Assembly (NCBI RefSeq): GCF_019904235.1 | Contig: NZ_CP063202.1 | Coordinates: forward strand, 1,612,001-1,676,000 | Reading direction: 5' to 3' | DNA: 64,000 bases | From: Erythrobacter sp. SCSIO 43205 | GTDB taxonomy: Bacteria; Pseudomonadota; Alphaproteobacteria; Sphingomonadales; Sphingomonadaceae | Program-made: the position numbers and the translations under genes | Shown: positions 55,417-63,522 of the stretch, in pieces | Position numbering within the stretch: the stretch's first letter is position 1 | Layout of the letters: each line of letters starts with the position of its first letter | Notes under the pieces: generated by a model | What the model was told of the DNA's origin: nothing | What the model saw: only the letters and a program-made list of their open reading frames with translations | Databases searched by the model: none

Positions 55417-57039
55417 ATGACAGATACCGCACTTATCGAAGCCGCCCGTTCATCCAAAGCCTGGCCGTTCCAAGAGGCACAGCGCCTTGAAAAACGGGTG
55501 AAGGCGAAACGGTTGAAAACGGGCGCGACTGCCGATGAGCCTGTGCTGTTCGAAACCGGATATGGTCCATCAGGTCTGCCGCATATCGGCACATTCCAGG
55601 AGGTTCTTCGCACGACATTTGTCCGCCGTGCTTACGAGGCGCTGACGGGTGAGCCGACGCGTCTTGTCGCGTTTAGCGATGACATGGATGGCCTTCGCAA
55701 AGTGCCCGACAACGTCCCCAATCAGGAGATGTTGGCCGAGCATCTTGGCAAACCGCTGAGCCGTATTCCCGATCCGTTCGAAAAATACGAAAGCTTTGCG
55801 CATCATAACAATGCGATGCTGCGCGAATTCCTCGACCGTTTTGGGTTTGAGTATGAATTCATTGCTTCGTCGTCCCGGTACAACACCGGCGCATTTGACG
55901 ACGCGTTGAAAAACGTCCTGCGCAATAATCAGGCGATCCTCGATATTATGCTCCCGACCCTACGGGCAGAACGCGCAGCAACCTATTCACCGATCATGCC
56001 GATCTCGCCCAAAACGGGCGTCGTGCTTCAAGTGCCGGTGGAAGTGGTGGATGCCGAGGCTGGCATGATCCGCTTCACCGACGAAGACGGCGAAGTGATC
56101 GAGCAAAGCGCGCTTGGCGGACAATCGAAGCTGCAATGGAAAGTCGACTTCGCCATGCGCTGGGTGGCGCTGGGCGTCGATTATGAAATGTACGGCAAGG
56201 ATTTGACCGACACCGGCGTCCAATCAGGCAAGATTGCGCGTGTCCTTGGCGGAAATAAGCCCGAAGGCCTCATCTATGAGCTTTTCCTCGACGAGAAGGG
56301 CGAGAAGATTTCCAAGTCGAAAGGCAATGGCCTGACGATTGAGCAATGGCTCGAATACGGCACGGAAGAGAGCCTTGGCTTTTACATCTTCCCCAATCCC
56401 AAAAGCGCGAAGCAACTGCACACTGGCGTTATCCCGCGCGCGGTTGATGATTATTGGCAATTCCGTGAGCGTTTGGCGGATCAGCCGCTCGACAAGCAAT
56501 TGGGCAATCCTGTCTGGCATTTGCTGCGCGCCAATCACTCACTCGCTACGCCAGAGGCACCTGGCGCTGGCGACACCGTTCCGGTGAGCTTCGGGCTGCT
56601 CCTCAACCTTGCAAGCGTGCTCGGTTCAGAGGCGACGACTGAAAACCTCGCAGGCTATGTTCAAAGCTACTTGGGCGAGACAGAAAAGAACGCGGACCTC
56701 GACCGGATGATTGAGGCGGCGGTTGCCTATACCCGCGACTTTATCGTGCCCACGCTCAACAAGCGCGCGCCGGTTGGTGGTGAGGTTGAGGCTCTGCGCG
56801 AACTCGATGCCAAGCTTGCCGACGCTGACGCCGATGCGAGCGCCGAAGATTTGCAGACGATGGTCTATGAAATTGGCAAGAACGAGGCGCATGGCTTTGA
56901 AAACCTGCGTGATTGGTTCCGTGCTTTGTACGAAACCCTGCTTGGTTCAGAGCAAGGGCCGCGCATGGGCAGCTTTATCGCGCTTTACGGTGTGGAGCCT
57001 ACGCGCAAGCTGATCGCAGAGGCGCTGGCGAGAGCGTAA
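55417..57039 (+). CDS. lysS: Lysyl-tRNA synthetase, class I
   Basis: A 540-residue class I lysyl-tRNA synthetase, the archaeal type found in many alphaproteobacteria instead of class II. HIGTF (56-60, the HIGH motif) and KISKSKGNG (around residue 298, the KMSKS motif) mark the catalytic fold. The class II enzyme is not seen in this window. The gene is followed after 2 bases by a convergent oxygenase gene. Confidence 0.95.
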   Translation: MTDTALIEAARSSKAWPFQEAQRLEKRVKAKRLKTGATADEPVLFETGYGPSGLPHIGTFQEVLRTTFVRRAYEALTGEPTRLVAFSDDMDGLRKVPDNVPNQEMLAEHLGKPLSRIPDPFEKYESFAHHNNAMLREFLDRFGFEYEFIASSSRYNTGAFDDALKNVLRNNQAILDIMLPTLRAERAATYSPIMPISPKTGVVLQVPVEVVDAEAGMIRFTDEDGEVIEQSALGGQSKLQWKVDFAMRWVALGVDYEMYGKDLTDTGVQSGKIARVLGGNKPEGLIYELFLDEKGEKISKSKGNGLTIEQWLEYGTEESLGFYIFPNPKSAKQLHTGVIPRAVDDYWQFRERLADQPLDKQLGNPVWHLLRANHSLATPEAPGAGDTVPVSFGLLLNLASVLGSEATTENLAGYVQSYLGETEKNADLDRMIEAAVAYTRDFIVPTLNKRAPVGGEVEALRELDAKLADADADASAEDLQTMVYEIGKNEAHGFENLRDWFRALYETLLGSEQGPRMGSFIALYGVEPTRKLIAEALARA

Positions 57040-57041
57040 GG

Positions 57042-57710
57042 TCACTTCCAAGCCCGCGTTCGGTACCATTTGGTGAAGATGTATTTCGCCCCTTTCACTA
57101 CAGGGGTGCCCGCGTGAATTGTCGCTTCATTGGGTGAACCATCGGGCTTGGCATTGTTCCACAAAAGGAGCACGCCGGGCTTGGGTTCCAGCTTGATGCC
57201 GATGTCGACAAAGTATGTTTCGCCCCCTTCTTCGACCTCGTTGAGAAACGCCATGGTGGTCCAGCTGCGCTGTCCGCCGCGCTTCTTTTCATCCTCCCAA
57301 TACGCCTCGGTTGGATAAAACCAATCGTTATGCGCCTTGAACTGTTGTCCCGGCAGATAGCGTTGCCCTTGCAAGGCTTCGCCCACCTTTGAATCCACGC
57401 CCATAAGGTCATCAATCCTGCGGCTGATCCCTTTGACGAAACTGTCATGCGGGTCGAGGTCGCCCGAATATGAGGTGCGAAAGCCCGCATCATAACCAAT
57501 TTCATGCAAGCTTGATGGACGAGCAGTCGCATCGACCATGGTACATAAGCGTTCGCATTCCGCTGCGGTCAGAAAGTCGCCAACCGCATAAAGGTCAGCG
57601 AGATCTGTGTCGATCTTGTAGACGCCGGGGTCGGCCTCAAGGCGCGCTTTGACCCTTTTGCCCATGATCCGGCACGCGTCTTGGTCGGGGAAATGCTTTG
57701 TCTTTGCCAT
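57042..57710 (-). CDS. 2-oxoglutarate/Fe(II) oxygenase, prolyl 4-hydroxylase-like
   Basis: A 222-residue iron and 2-oxoglutarate-dependent oxygenase. The iron ligands are in KAHNDWFYP (H and D) and ATIHAGTPV (H), followed by KYIFTKWYRTR with the 2-oxoglutarate-binding lysine or arginine. It resembles P4H-like enzymes of unknown target. I preferred the ATG giving MAKTKHFP over one six codons upstream. It is convergent with lysS. Confidence 0.87.
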   Translation of the reverse strand: MAKTKHFPDQDACRIMGKRVKARLEADPGVYKIDTDLADLYAVGDFLTAAECERLCTMVDATARPSSLHEIGYDAGFRTSYSGDLDPHDSFVKGISRRIDDLMGVDSKVGEALQGQRYLPGQQFKAHNDWFYPTEAYWEDEKKRGGQRSWTTMAFLNEVEEGGETYFVDIGIKLEPKPGVLLLWNNAKPDGSPNEATIHAGTPVVKGAKYIFTKWYRTRAWK

Positions 57711-57744
57711 CGCGGCGCGGGTTAGCACCGGATGACGGCCAAAG

Positions 57745-57779
57745 AAAACCCCCGGAGGATTGCTCCCCCGAGGGTTTTT
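57745..57779 (-). terminator. Terminator after the RcnB-like gene
   Basis: AAAACCC (57745-57751) pairs with GGGTTTT (57772-57778), continuing inside with CGG/CCG and GGA/TCC around a TTGC loop, with two internal mismatches. On the minus strand the stem is followed by TTTTCTTT, 20 bases after the RcnB-like stop; on the plus strand there is a five-base T-run, so it could stop transcripts in both directions. Confidence 0.6.
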
Positions 57780-57798
57780 CGCCAGTCTGCACCCGGCT

Positions 57799-58938
57799 TT
57801 ACCAGAAGAAGTCGTGGATCACATCAACCACTTCACCGGTGTAAATATCCACCAACACCACATCGTCATAATACCGTACCCAGCGATAGGGGCCATACAC
57901 GGGGGGCAGGCGGTAAGCCCACGGGTCAGAAATCCAGTACCGCTGTCCAAAGAACAGGTTATCGAGATAGAACCCGATCCTCAGGCGGCTGTAAGAGTGC
58001 CCATAGAAAGGCGCATAATAGCGGCCAAGGCGGTAGAAACTGCGATTGGCGTTGCGATAATTGCGCCATCCATAGCGGCGATCACCGCGCCATCCACGAC
58101 GGTCCCAGCTGCGGAAATCGCGCCGGCCATCGCGGTAGCCACGCCCGTAAGCGAAGCGTTGGTCACGCCAGCCACGGTCGCTGCGATAGTAACCGCGGTT
58201 GTTGTGGTAACGGCGATCAGCGCGCCTCTCAGACCGGACGCCATCGCGGTAACCTCTGCGCTCTGCGCGGTCGATCCGGCGATTGTCACGGCGGTCTGCA
58301 CCAAACGCTCGGTTGGCAAAGCCACGGTTTTCCCGGCCATTTCTCACCCGATCAGCCCGGCGATCACCCCGGTTCTCGATCCGGTCCGCGCGGCGGTCAC
58401 CACGGTTTTCGATCCGGTTAGCACGGCGGTCACCACGGTTTTCAATCCGATCAGCGCGCCTTTCTGAACGGCGGTCCACTTGTCTCGCAGCGCGATTATT
58501 ACCGCGCGCTTCGAAACGATCAGCACGCCTGTCGCCAGCGCGCTCAACACGGTTTGCACGGCGTTCGCTCCCGCGATCAACGCGGGCTGCGCGCACCTCG
58601 CTGCGGCGGTCGACCCGGTCGGCGCGGCGTTGGCTTTGGCGATCAATCCGGGTGGCTGAACGGTTAGCCCGTTGTTCGGCGCGGTCGCCGCGGGTCATAA
58701 AGCTGCGATCCTGCCGCGCTGAGCGCCGCTCTGTGCGATTGGATTGACGCGTAGCCTGACGGTTAGCGCGACGTTCACCGCGATTGGCTCGGCGGTCGGA
58801 ACGGTCCGGCTGAGCCTCCGCTGCGCTCGCCATAATGTCGAGGGTCTGCGCCTCAGCTTCCTCAACAGGAACGGTAAAGGCGAGCGCCAAGGCCAATGCC
58901 GAAAGCGCGGTTCCCTTCATCAGCTGGGTAATGTCCAT
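57799..58938 (-). CDS. Secreted RcnB-like protein with long arginine-rich region
   Basis: A 379-residue protein with a signal peptide (cleavage likely after AEA at 28-30). Residues 45-250 are very rich in arginine and aspartate/asparagine, with irregular DRRADR-type units and three near-perfect 11-residue copies of RRADRIENRGD. The last 80 residues (YGPYRWVRYYDDVVLVDIYTGEVVDVI) match the RcnB-type periplasmic domain seen in nickel/cobalt homeostasis proteins. The basic region is far longer than in RcnB. The start was set at MDITQLMKG. Confidence 0.82.
   Translation of the reverse strand: MDITQLMKGTALSALALALAFTVPVEEAEAQTLDIMASAAEAQPDRSDRRANRGERRANRQATRQSNRTERRSARQDRSFMTRGDRAEQRANRSATRIDRQSQRRADRVDRRSEVRAARVDRGSERRANRVERAGDRRADRFEARGNNRAARQVDRRSERRADRIENRGDRRANRIENRGDRRADRIENRGDRRADRVRNGRENRGFANRAFGADRRDNRRIDRAERRGYRDGVRSERRADRRYHNNRGYYRSDRGWRDQRFAYGRGYRDGRRDFRSWDRRGWRGDRRYGWRNYRNANRSFYRLGRYYAPFYGHSYSRLRIGFYLDNLFFGQRYWISDPWAYRLPPVYGPYRWVRYYDDVVLVDIYTGEVVDVIHDFFW
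58363..58461 (-). repeat. Three 33-bp coding repeats in the RcnB-like gene
   Basis: Residues 160-192 of the RcnB-like protein are three in-frame copies of RRA(D/N)RIENRGD, encoded by 33-bp units, within a longer region of decayed copies. This is a coding tandem repeat that could expand or contract between strains by slippage. Confidence 0.75.
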
Positions 58939-59135
58939 GATTTTGCCTTTCAGTGTCGCCGCCCCACCACTTACGGCCTTGATTGTCAAAGGGGCCTTCG
59001 AGCCCTCGATAAAAGCCTTCTAAGGCCGAGTCGCTGAGCGCAAGCTTAACCACCCGCCCAGGCTTTTGTTCATGTTCGAAGGGATTAATATGAACGGCTT
59101 GACCGGCGCTGTCAAAGGGCCAATGGCAACTGTCT

Positions 59136-59735
59136 ATGGTTGAAACATCCAAGTTCCAAACTCTCGAAGATGTGCGCGAGGATTTGTCCCGGCGCTTGGT
59201 TCGAGCGGCTAGAGACAGACGCTCTCCCATGCACGTGCCTGCGGTCATCACCAGCGATGTCGATGCGCGAACGATGGTCTTGCGCGAGTTCAATTCGCGT
59301 GACTGGGCCTTGCGCTTCCACACCGATACGCGCGCGCCAAAAGTTGCTGCAATCAATGCAGACCCTCGCATGGCGGTGCTTTTCTATGACAAAGGCGCAA
59401 AGGTGCAGATCAGGGTCAAGGGCACGGGCCGTGTGCTTGCCGATGGTCCTTTGGTTCAAGAGGCGTGGGACAAAGGCACCAATTTTGCGCGGCGCTGTTA
59501 TCTGGGCGATGGCCCCGGTGCGCTGAGCGATGAACCCACCTCAGGGCTTCCACCGGAATTTGAAGGGCATGAGCCAACCGACGAGCAATTGGTGCCAGCG
59601 CGCGAGAACTTTGCGATCCTTATGGTCGATCTGGAAGAGCTTGATTGGCTTTATCTCGCTCACACGGGCCATGTACGCGCGCAATTTACCCGCGATGATC
59701 GGGGCAAATGGCAGGGGCGCTGGGTTTCGCCTTAA
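59136..59735 (+). CDS. FMN-binding pyridoxamine 5'-phosphate oxidase-like protein
   Basis: A 199-residue split-barrel protein of the PNPOx superfamily. The segment HVPAVITSDVDARTMVLREFNSRDWALRFHTDTRAPKVAAI is the FMN-binding half, and the end GKWQGRWVSP echoes the family's typical R-x-x-W-x-x-x-W-x-x-P tail. It may be a PdxH variant or a general flavin oxidoreductase. Its stop overlaps the convergent next gene by 4 bases. Confidence 0.83.
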   Translation: MVETSKFQTLEDVREDLSRRLVRAARDRRSPMHVPAVITSDVDARTMVLREFNSRDWALRFHTDTRAPKVAAINADPRMAVLFYDKGAKVQIRVKGTGRVLADGPLVQEAWDKGTNFARRCYLGDGPGALSDEPTSGLPPEFEGHEPTDEQLVPARENFAILMVDLEELDWLYLAHTGHVRAQFTRDDRGKWQGRWVSP

Positions 59736-60256
59736 GCGACTTTTTTAGAGGATGCAGTCGTTGCGTCAGGGGAGGGCGGTGGCAACAGCAAGACCTCTTC
59801 CCATTGTCCATCATCTTTGGCAGGCGGCGTCGCTTGAGGCGCTTTGTCGAGTTCGGACCCTGCACGCATCACCTTTGCAATGTGATCGAGCACGGCCTGG
59901 TGATCATAACGCTCTGCGCGGTGCGGTGGCTCTTGCTTGGGCTGACAGGGCCCCTGGGGTTTGGCGGCGCGCGCTGCGGTGCGGGCAAAGATTTTTGCGC
60001 GGATTGCCGATGCGTCGCGGTCTGCGCGTTCTGAGCGTGCGGCCTGGTCAGCAACACGCGCAATCTGGCTTTGCAGTGTGTCGCCCTCAAACAGGTTGGA
60101 AAGCGGATCAGATTTCGGCGCTCTATGCGGTTTCCACACAACAATCGCGAGAGTTGCGAGCGCGCCAATCGCCATTCCTGCAACAAGTGCTAGGGCTGGA
60201 TTGATCGTACTTATAGCGTTGAAAATCGGTTCCAAGATTGCGCCCTCATGTGTCAA
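59732..60256 (-). CDS. Membrane-anchored protein of unknown function
   Basis: A 174-residue protein with a single membrane span (about 20-40) and a soluble, mainly helical region (DTLQSQIARVADQAARSERADRDASAIRAKIFARTAARA) followed by a proline-rich tail. I do not recognise a family. It lies downstream of a diguanylate cyclase gene on the same strand with a 28-base gap, so it may be co-transcribed with it. Confidence 0.65.
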   Translation of the reverse strand: MTHEGAILEPIFNAISTINPALALVAGMAIGALATLAIVVWKPHRAPKSDPLSNLFEGDTLQSQIARVADQAARSERADRDASAIRAKIFARTAARAAKPQGPCQPKQEPPHRAERYDHQAVLDHIAKVMRAGSELDKAPQATPPAKDDGQWEEVLLLPPPSPDATTASSKKVA

Positions 60257-60284
60257 GGGCCATCCCCTGTGCCCTTGGTTACCT

Positions 60285-61529
60285 CTAGCCTGCGTATCTT
60301 TCGCTAGACGGCGTTAAATCTTGGTTAAGCAGCAGTTTATCTGATGCATGAGCTGCGCGCATCACGTCGTTTTGTGACATCTCTTCACTGGCGCGTTCGA
60401 CACAGTCGCGGCCCGCCTGCTTTGCGGCGTAGAGCGCTTTGTCAGCCCGCGCGAACAAGGAACGGTAATTCTCACCGCGCATTTGCTCTGCAACGCCAAA
60501 GCTCGCGGTTAGGCGCACATCCAGAGCGCTGTTGCTGATCTCAAGCGTTTTGGTGCTCGACTTCAAGCGATGGGCTAGCCTTGCAGCAATCGTCTCGTCT
60601 GCATTCCATACAAGTACGCAAAACTCTTCACCGCCAATGCGCCCTGCAATGTCGCTTGGTCGGATCATCTTGCTGACCATTTTGCCAAAGGATGCAATGG
60701 CACCATCGCCCACTTGATGGCCCCAGATGTCATTCACCTGTTTGAAATGGTCGAGGTCACCAATGACCAGCGAGGCGGTGATACCTTCCCCGTTGGAGCG
60801 TGTGAGCGCGTGTTCGACCTGTGCTTCAAACTCACCTCTCATAAGGAGCCCGGACAAGGCATCGCGCGATGTGCGGTGGTGGAGCGCCGCGACTTGGTCT
60901 TTTACCGAACCTGCGATGAGGGCAAGGCCGAACAAAACGGAGCCAAAGGCAAATATCCAATTGAAGGCAAAGTAGTAAGTGCTCTCGCGATAGGCCTCTT
61001 CGAGGATGGGGCCATCAAACAGGACAGAAATCACTGGCCGGATGAAAAGCTGGGCAGTGTTAAGGATCAGCATGACGAGCAAATAGCGCTCGACCAGATC
61101 GCGCCCTGCGCTTTGGGCGAAAAGCTGCGCCGTCAAGATGAAGATGGCCGCGCACGCAAGGTTTGTGACGTAGAGATCAGCGACGATTGAACCGCCGATG
61201 TTTTGCACCAGCATAAGGGTCGCAAAGCCAGTGAAGGCGATCCACAGCTGCGCTGCGACCGGCGGTTTTGCACCGACGCGGGTGAGCACACCCCACGACA
61301 TGGCAATGGCTGAGAGCGCATAAGGCGCATAAGTAATCGCCGGAATTGCGCGGCCCCATTGCGATGGGCTGAGTATGGATATGGAAAAACCTGAGGTCAG
61401 CAAGAGCCAGCCGAGGCTGAGCGCCAGATTCTCAGCGCGCGATTTGTCGCGTGCCCATATAACAAGGAACGCGGTTGCAAAAATAAAAGTCAACAATGGT
61501 GTTGAGAAAAGAACCAGCAACTCGCGCAC
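60285..61529 (-). CDS. Membrane diguanylate cyclase (GGDEF)
   Basis: A 414-residue protein with several membrane spans in residues 1-205 and a C-terminal GGDEF domain that makes cyclic di-GMP. The active-site loop is GGEEF at 299-303, and an intact inhibitory I-site RPSD lies at 290-293, five residues before it. The N-terminal spans do not show a recognised sensor fold. The stop codon is followed by the small membrane-anchored gene. Confidence 0.92.
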   Translation of the reverse strand: MRELLVLFSTPLLTFIFATAFLVIWARDKSRAENLALSLGWLLLTSGFSISILSPSQWGRAIPAITYAPYALSAIAMSWGVLTRVGAKPPVAAQLWIAFTGFATLMLVQNIGGSIVADLYVTNLACAAIFILTAQLFAQSAGRDLVERYLLVMLILNTAQLFIRPVISVLFDGPILEEAYRESTYYFAFNWIFAFGSVLFGLALIAGSVKDQVAALHHRTSRDALSGLLMRGEFEAQVEHALTRSNGEGITASLVIGDLDHFKQVNDIWGHQVGDGAIASFGKMVSKMIRPSDIAGRIGGEEFCVLVWNADETIAARLAHRLKSSTKTLEISNSALDVRLTASFGVAEQMRGENYRSLFARADKALYAAKQAGRDCVERASEEMSQNDVMRAAHASDKLLLNQDLTPSSERYAG

Positions 61530-61787
61530 TGACCAAGGCCCCCCGGAAATTCGAGAGATCGGCCTAGTCGGGCAGAGTTAATTTGAAGTTAGGGTCAACT
61601 ACCCAGTCCTTGTGGCCCGACTGCGCCGCGCTGAAAGGACAGGATCAGGCTGTAAGGCGGCTTATGGCTGTGACAATCTTTTAATCGCTGTCCTGTTACT
61701 TTGGAGCATTCGGGCCTGACGCAACGTGCCATACTCTCCAGCAGTGGTCTTAGCTGCGCCTTCGTGCCAGCAGTCTGGAGTAATGTT
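61530..61787. other. Divergent promoter region before the winged-helix gene
   Basis: This 258-base gap separates the minus-strand cyclase gene from the plus-strand regulator and must contain both promoters. AGGACAG and CTGTCCT occur as 7-base inverted arms about 50 bases apart (near 61636 and 61690), which may be a binding site or chance. No gene was seen. Confidence 0.35.
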
Positions 61788-62162
61788 ATGGTTCAAGCTT
61801 CTGAAACTTCTTGTGCCCGTCAGGGAGAGAGTCGCAGTGGAGCCGCCGACACAAAGCTGCATGATCTGAGGCAGCTTGACGTCAGCCTTTCAGCGATGCT
61901 TGGACTCAACAGTTGCTTGAAACCAGAGGTCGCCTTGATGCTGGAGCTTTACGAGGCTGAACGGGCAGGGCGCGCAATGACAGTGTCAGTGATGGGGCTG
62001 ATCGACCGGATCGCGCCCACGACCACGCTACGGTATCTTGAAGCTTTGCAAAGCAAGGGCGCGATCCGGCGCGTGGCGCATGAGAGTGATAACCGAGTGA
62101 CCTATGTCAGGCTGACGCAAGCCGCAAAGGCGGCGATTGATCAGGCGCTCGATGGCGGGTGA
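61788..62162 (+). CDS. Small winged-helix regulator, paralogue A
   Basis: A 124-residue protein with a MarR-like winged helix ([19 protein letters not shown], then IAPTTTLRYLEALQSKGAI and the wing ESDNRVTYVRLT). It shares about 48 of 84 aligned residues with the gene at 63145. The N-terminal 35 residues are not similar. The start is set by GGAG seven bases before the ATG. No effector or target is known; it lies next to a divergent LuxR-type gene. Confidence 0.83.
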   Translation: MVQASETSCARQGESRSGAADTKLHDLRQLDVSLSAMLGLNSCLKPEVALMLELYEAERAGRAMTVSVMGLIDRIAPTTTLRYLEALQSKGAIRRVAHESDNRVTYVRLTQAAKAAIDQALDGG

Positions 62163-62223
62163 CCAGAATAAACGCGCAGTGCGTCCTCGTGGTCTTTTCG
62201 TTACGATGCAGGATCGTTCGGAG

Positions 62224-62973
62224 TCAGGGCTTCACGAGCCCTTGTGTCACTCCCGCAATCGCCGCCGCAACCCGGCTGTTGACGCCCATTTTTTCGAAAA
62301 TGCGCCGTGTGTATGTGTCTACAGAGCTCACGCTGATGCTTAGAATTGTCGAAATTTCACTCTTCGATTTGCCCCGCGCAATCCAGGTCAACACATCGCT
62401 CTCACGTCCGGACAATTCAATGGGTGTCTCGTTAGAGACAAAATGACGCACCATCTGGTTGTGATGCGACGCAGCTGCCGCCTCAAGGTCGCGGCGCATC
62501 TCTCTTGAATCTTCCGGGATTGCCTCTGCAAATCCAAACGCGATCAGTCCATTCATGTCGAACGGCCCGAACACGGGGATCATATACTGATCGTATACGC
62601 CCATCCGGTTGGCTTCTGACATGATTTCGCGCGTAAGTTGCGGCTCTGCCTGTGCAAAGAGAGGCAGCATCTGTGAAAGGACGACCGGCTTGCCAAGCGA
62701 GATGATGTGCTCATGGCATCGCTCAAGGACTTCGGCGTGGTGGTCTGGCACCTCTGATCTGGCTGTCACTTTTCCCGTTTCGAAGTGGAGATAGGGAAAT
62801 GTTGAGCGAACCGAAGAAAATTTATGTGTATAATAATAGACGATCGAAATCGAATTGTTCGCACGCGCAACTTTAAGAAGTCTCCTTGTGAGACTAATCA
62901 ATCCCTCTTTTTCAGTACGGCGCGCCCTTCTTATAGCGCCGAGCCTATGTCTATTTGCGTTTGACCGATCCAC
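62224..62973 (-). CDS. LuxR-type regulator without visible AHL-binding residues
   Basis: A 249-residue LuxR-family protein: an N-terminal autoinducer-binding-like domain (about 20-165, ending PVFGPFDMNGLIAFGFA) and a LuxR helix-turn-helix (about 185-245, LSGRESDVLTWIARGKSKSEIS). The tryptophans usual in AHL pockets are missing; the only tryptophan is in the DNA-binding domain. No luxI lies beside it. The start is a GTG with GGAAGG upstream. It sits between the two winged-helix paralogues. Confidence 0.85.
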   Translation of the reverse strand: MDRSNANRHRLGAIRRARRTEKEGLISLTRRLLKVARANNSISIVYYYTHKFSSVRSTFPYLHFETGKVTARSEVPDHHAEVLERCHEHIISLGKPVVLSQMLPLFAQAEPQLTREIMSEANRMGVYDQYMIPVFGPFDMNGLIAFGFAEAIPEDSREMRRDLEAAAASHHNQMVRHFVSNETPIELSGRESDVLTWIARGKSKSEISTILSISVSSVDTYTRRIFEKMGVNSRVAAAIAGVTQGLVKP

Positions 62974-63144
62974 ACGAGTTCCTTCCTGCGCTTTTCAGAT
63001 TCGGTCGACCCCTCCATTCGACTTTTTGTTCTGCTTATAATACTTAACGTCTACTACGCAGTTATACTAGTCCCGCGAGTACGTGACATGACATAACTCC
63101 GCAAAGTTACGTAGACTTTTGGAACAATCCTTAGGAGGAGCTTA
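62974..63144. promoter_or_regulatory. Divergent regulatory region between LuxR and paralogue B
   Basis: An AT-rich gap between divergent regulators. TATAAT at 63036-63041 is a perfect plus-strand -10. TAACT and AGTTA (63094-63098 and 63105-63109) form an inverted repeat just before the AGGAGG-type ribosome-binding site of the downstream gene, and GTCTAC/GTAGAC arms (63049 and 63111) flank the region. This could be the LuxR-type protein's own site. Not verified. Confidence 0.4.
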
Positions 63145-63522
63145 ATGCGACAATTCTTGGATCACAGACCGCGCCCTGAACTGGAGTTCCAGGACAAAAT
63201 CGGAACCGAACTCCAACGATTTCAAAAGTCACAATCCGCGATTGCAAATGCATTGGGGCTGACAACTTCGCTGAAGCCAGAGGTTTCTTTAACGCTTGAA
63301 TTGTATGAGGCCGAGCGCAGCGGCAAGAAGCTTACAGTGACGATGCTGGGATTGCTCGACGGCATCGCACCCACAACATCACTGCGGTATCTCGACCTGC
63401 TCGAAAAGAGCGGTGTTTTGCAGAAATCTGCTCATAAATACGACAACCGGATGCGGTATGTCGAAATTACGCCTTCTGCAAAACGAGCTATAGACGAGGC
63501 AATCCAAGCGCTTGAAGATTAA
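63145..63522 (+). CDS. Small winged-helix regulator, paralogue B
   Basis: A 125-residue protein closely related to the gene at 61788 ([18 protein letters not shown] and DNR-x-x-YV are shared). The helix-turn-helix region and wing suggest DNA binding, with a different 35-residue N-terminus. A strong ribosome-binding site (AGGAGG) precedes the ATG. It is convergent with ettA, 4 bases overlapping the ettA stop region. Confidence 0.83.
   Translation: MRQFLDHRPRPELEFQDKIGTELQRFQKSQSAIANALGLTTSLKPEVSLTLELYEAERSGKKLTVTMLGLLDGIAPTTSLRYLDLLEKSGVLQKSAHKYDNRMRYVEITPSAKRAIDEAIQALED

Noticed and set aside
58363..58461. Possible CRISPR-like direct repeats
   Set aside because: The 33-bp units are adjacent, without spacers, in frame, and code for RRADRIENRGD.
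57732..58467. Two long plus-strand open frames opposite the RcnB-like gene
   Set aside because: They arise from the repetitive arginine codons on the minus strand and have low-complexity sequence with no recognisable domain.
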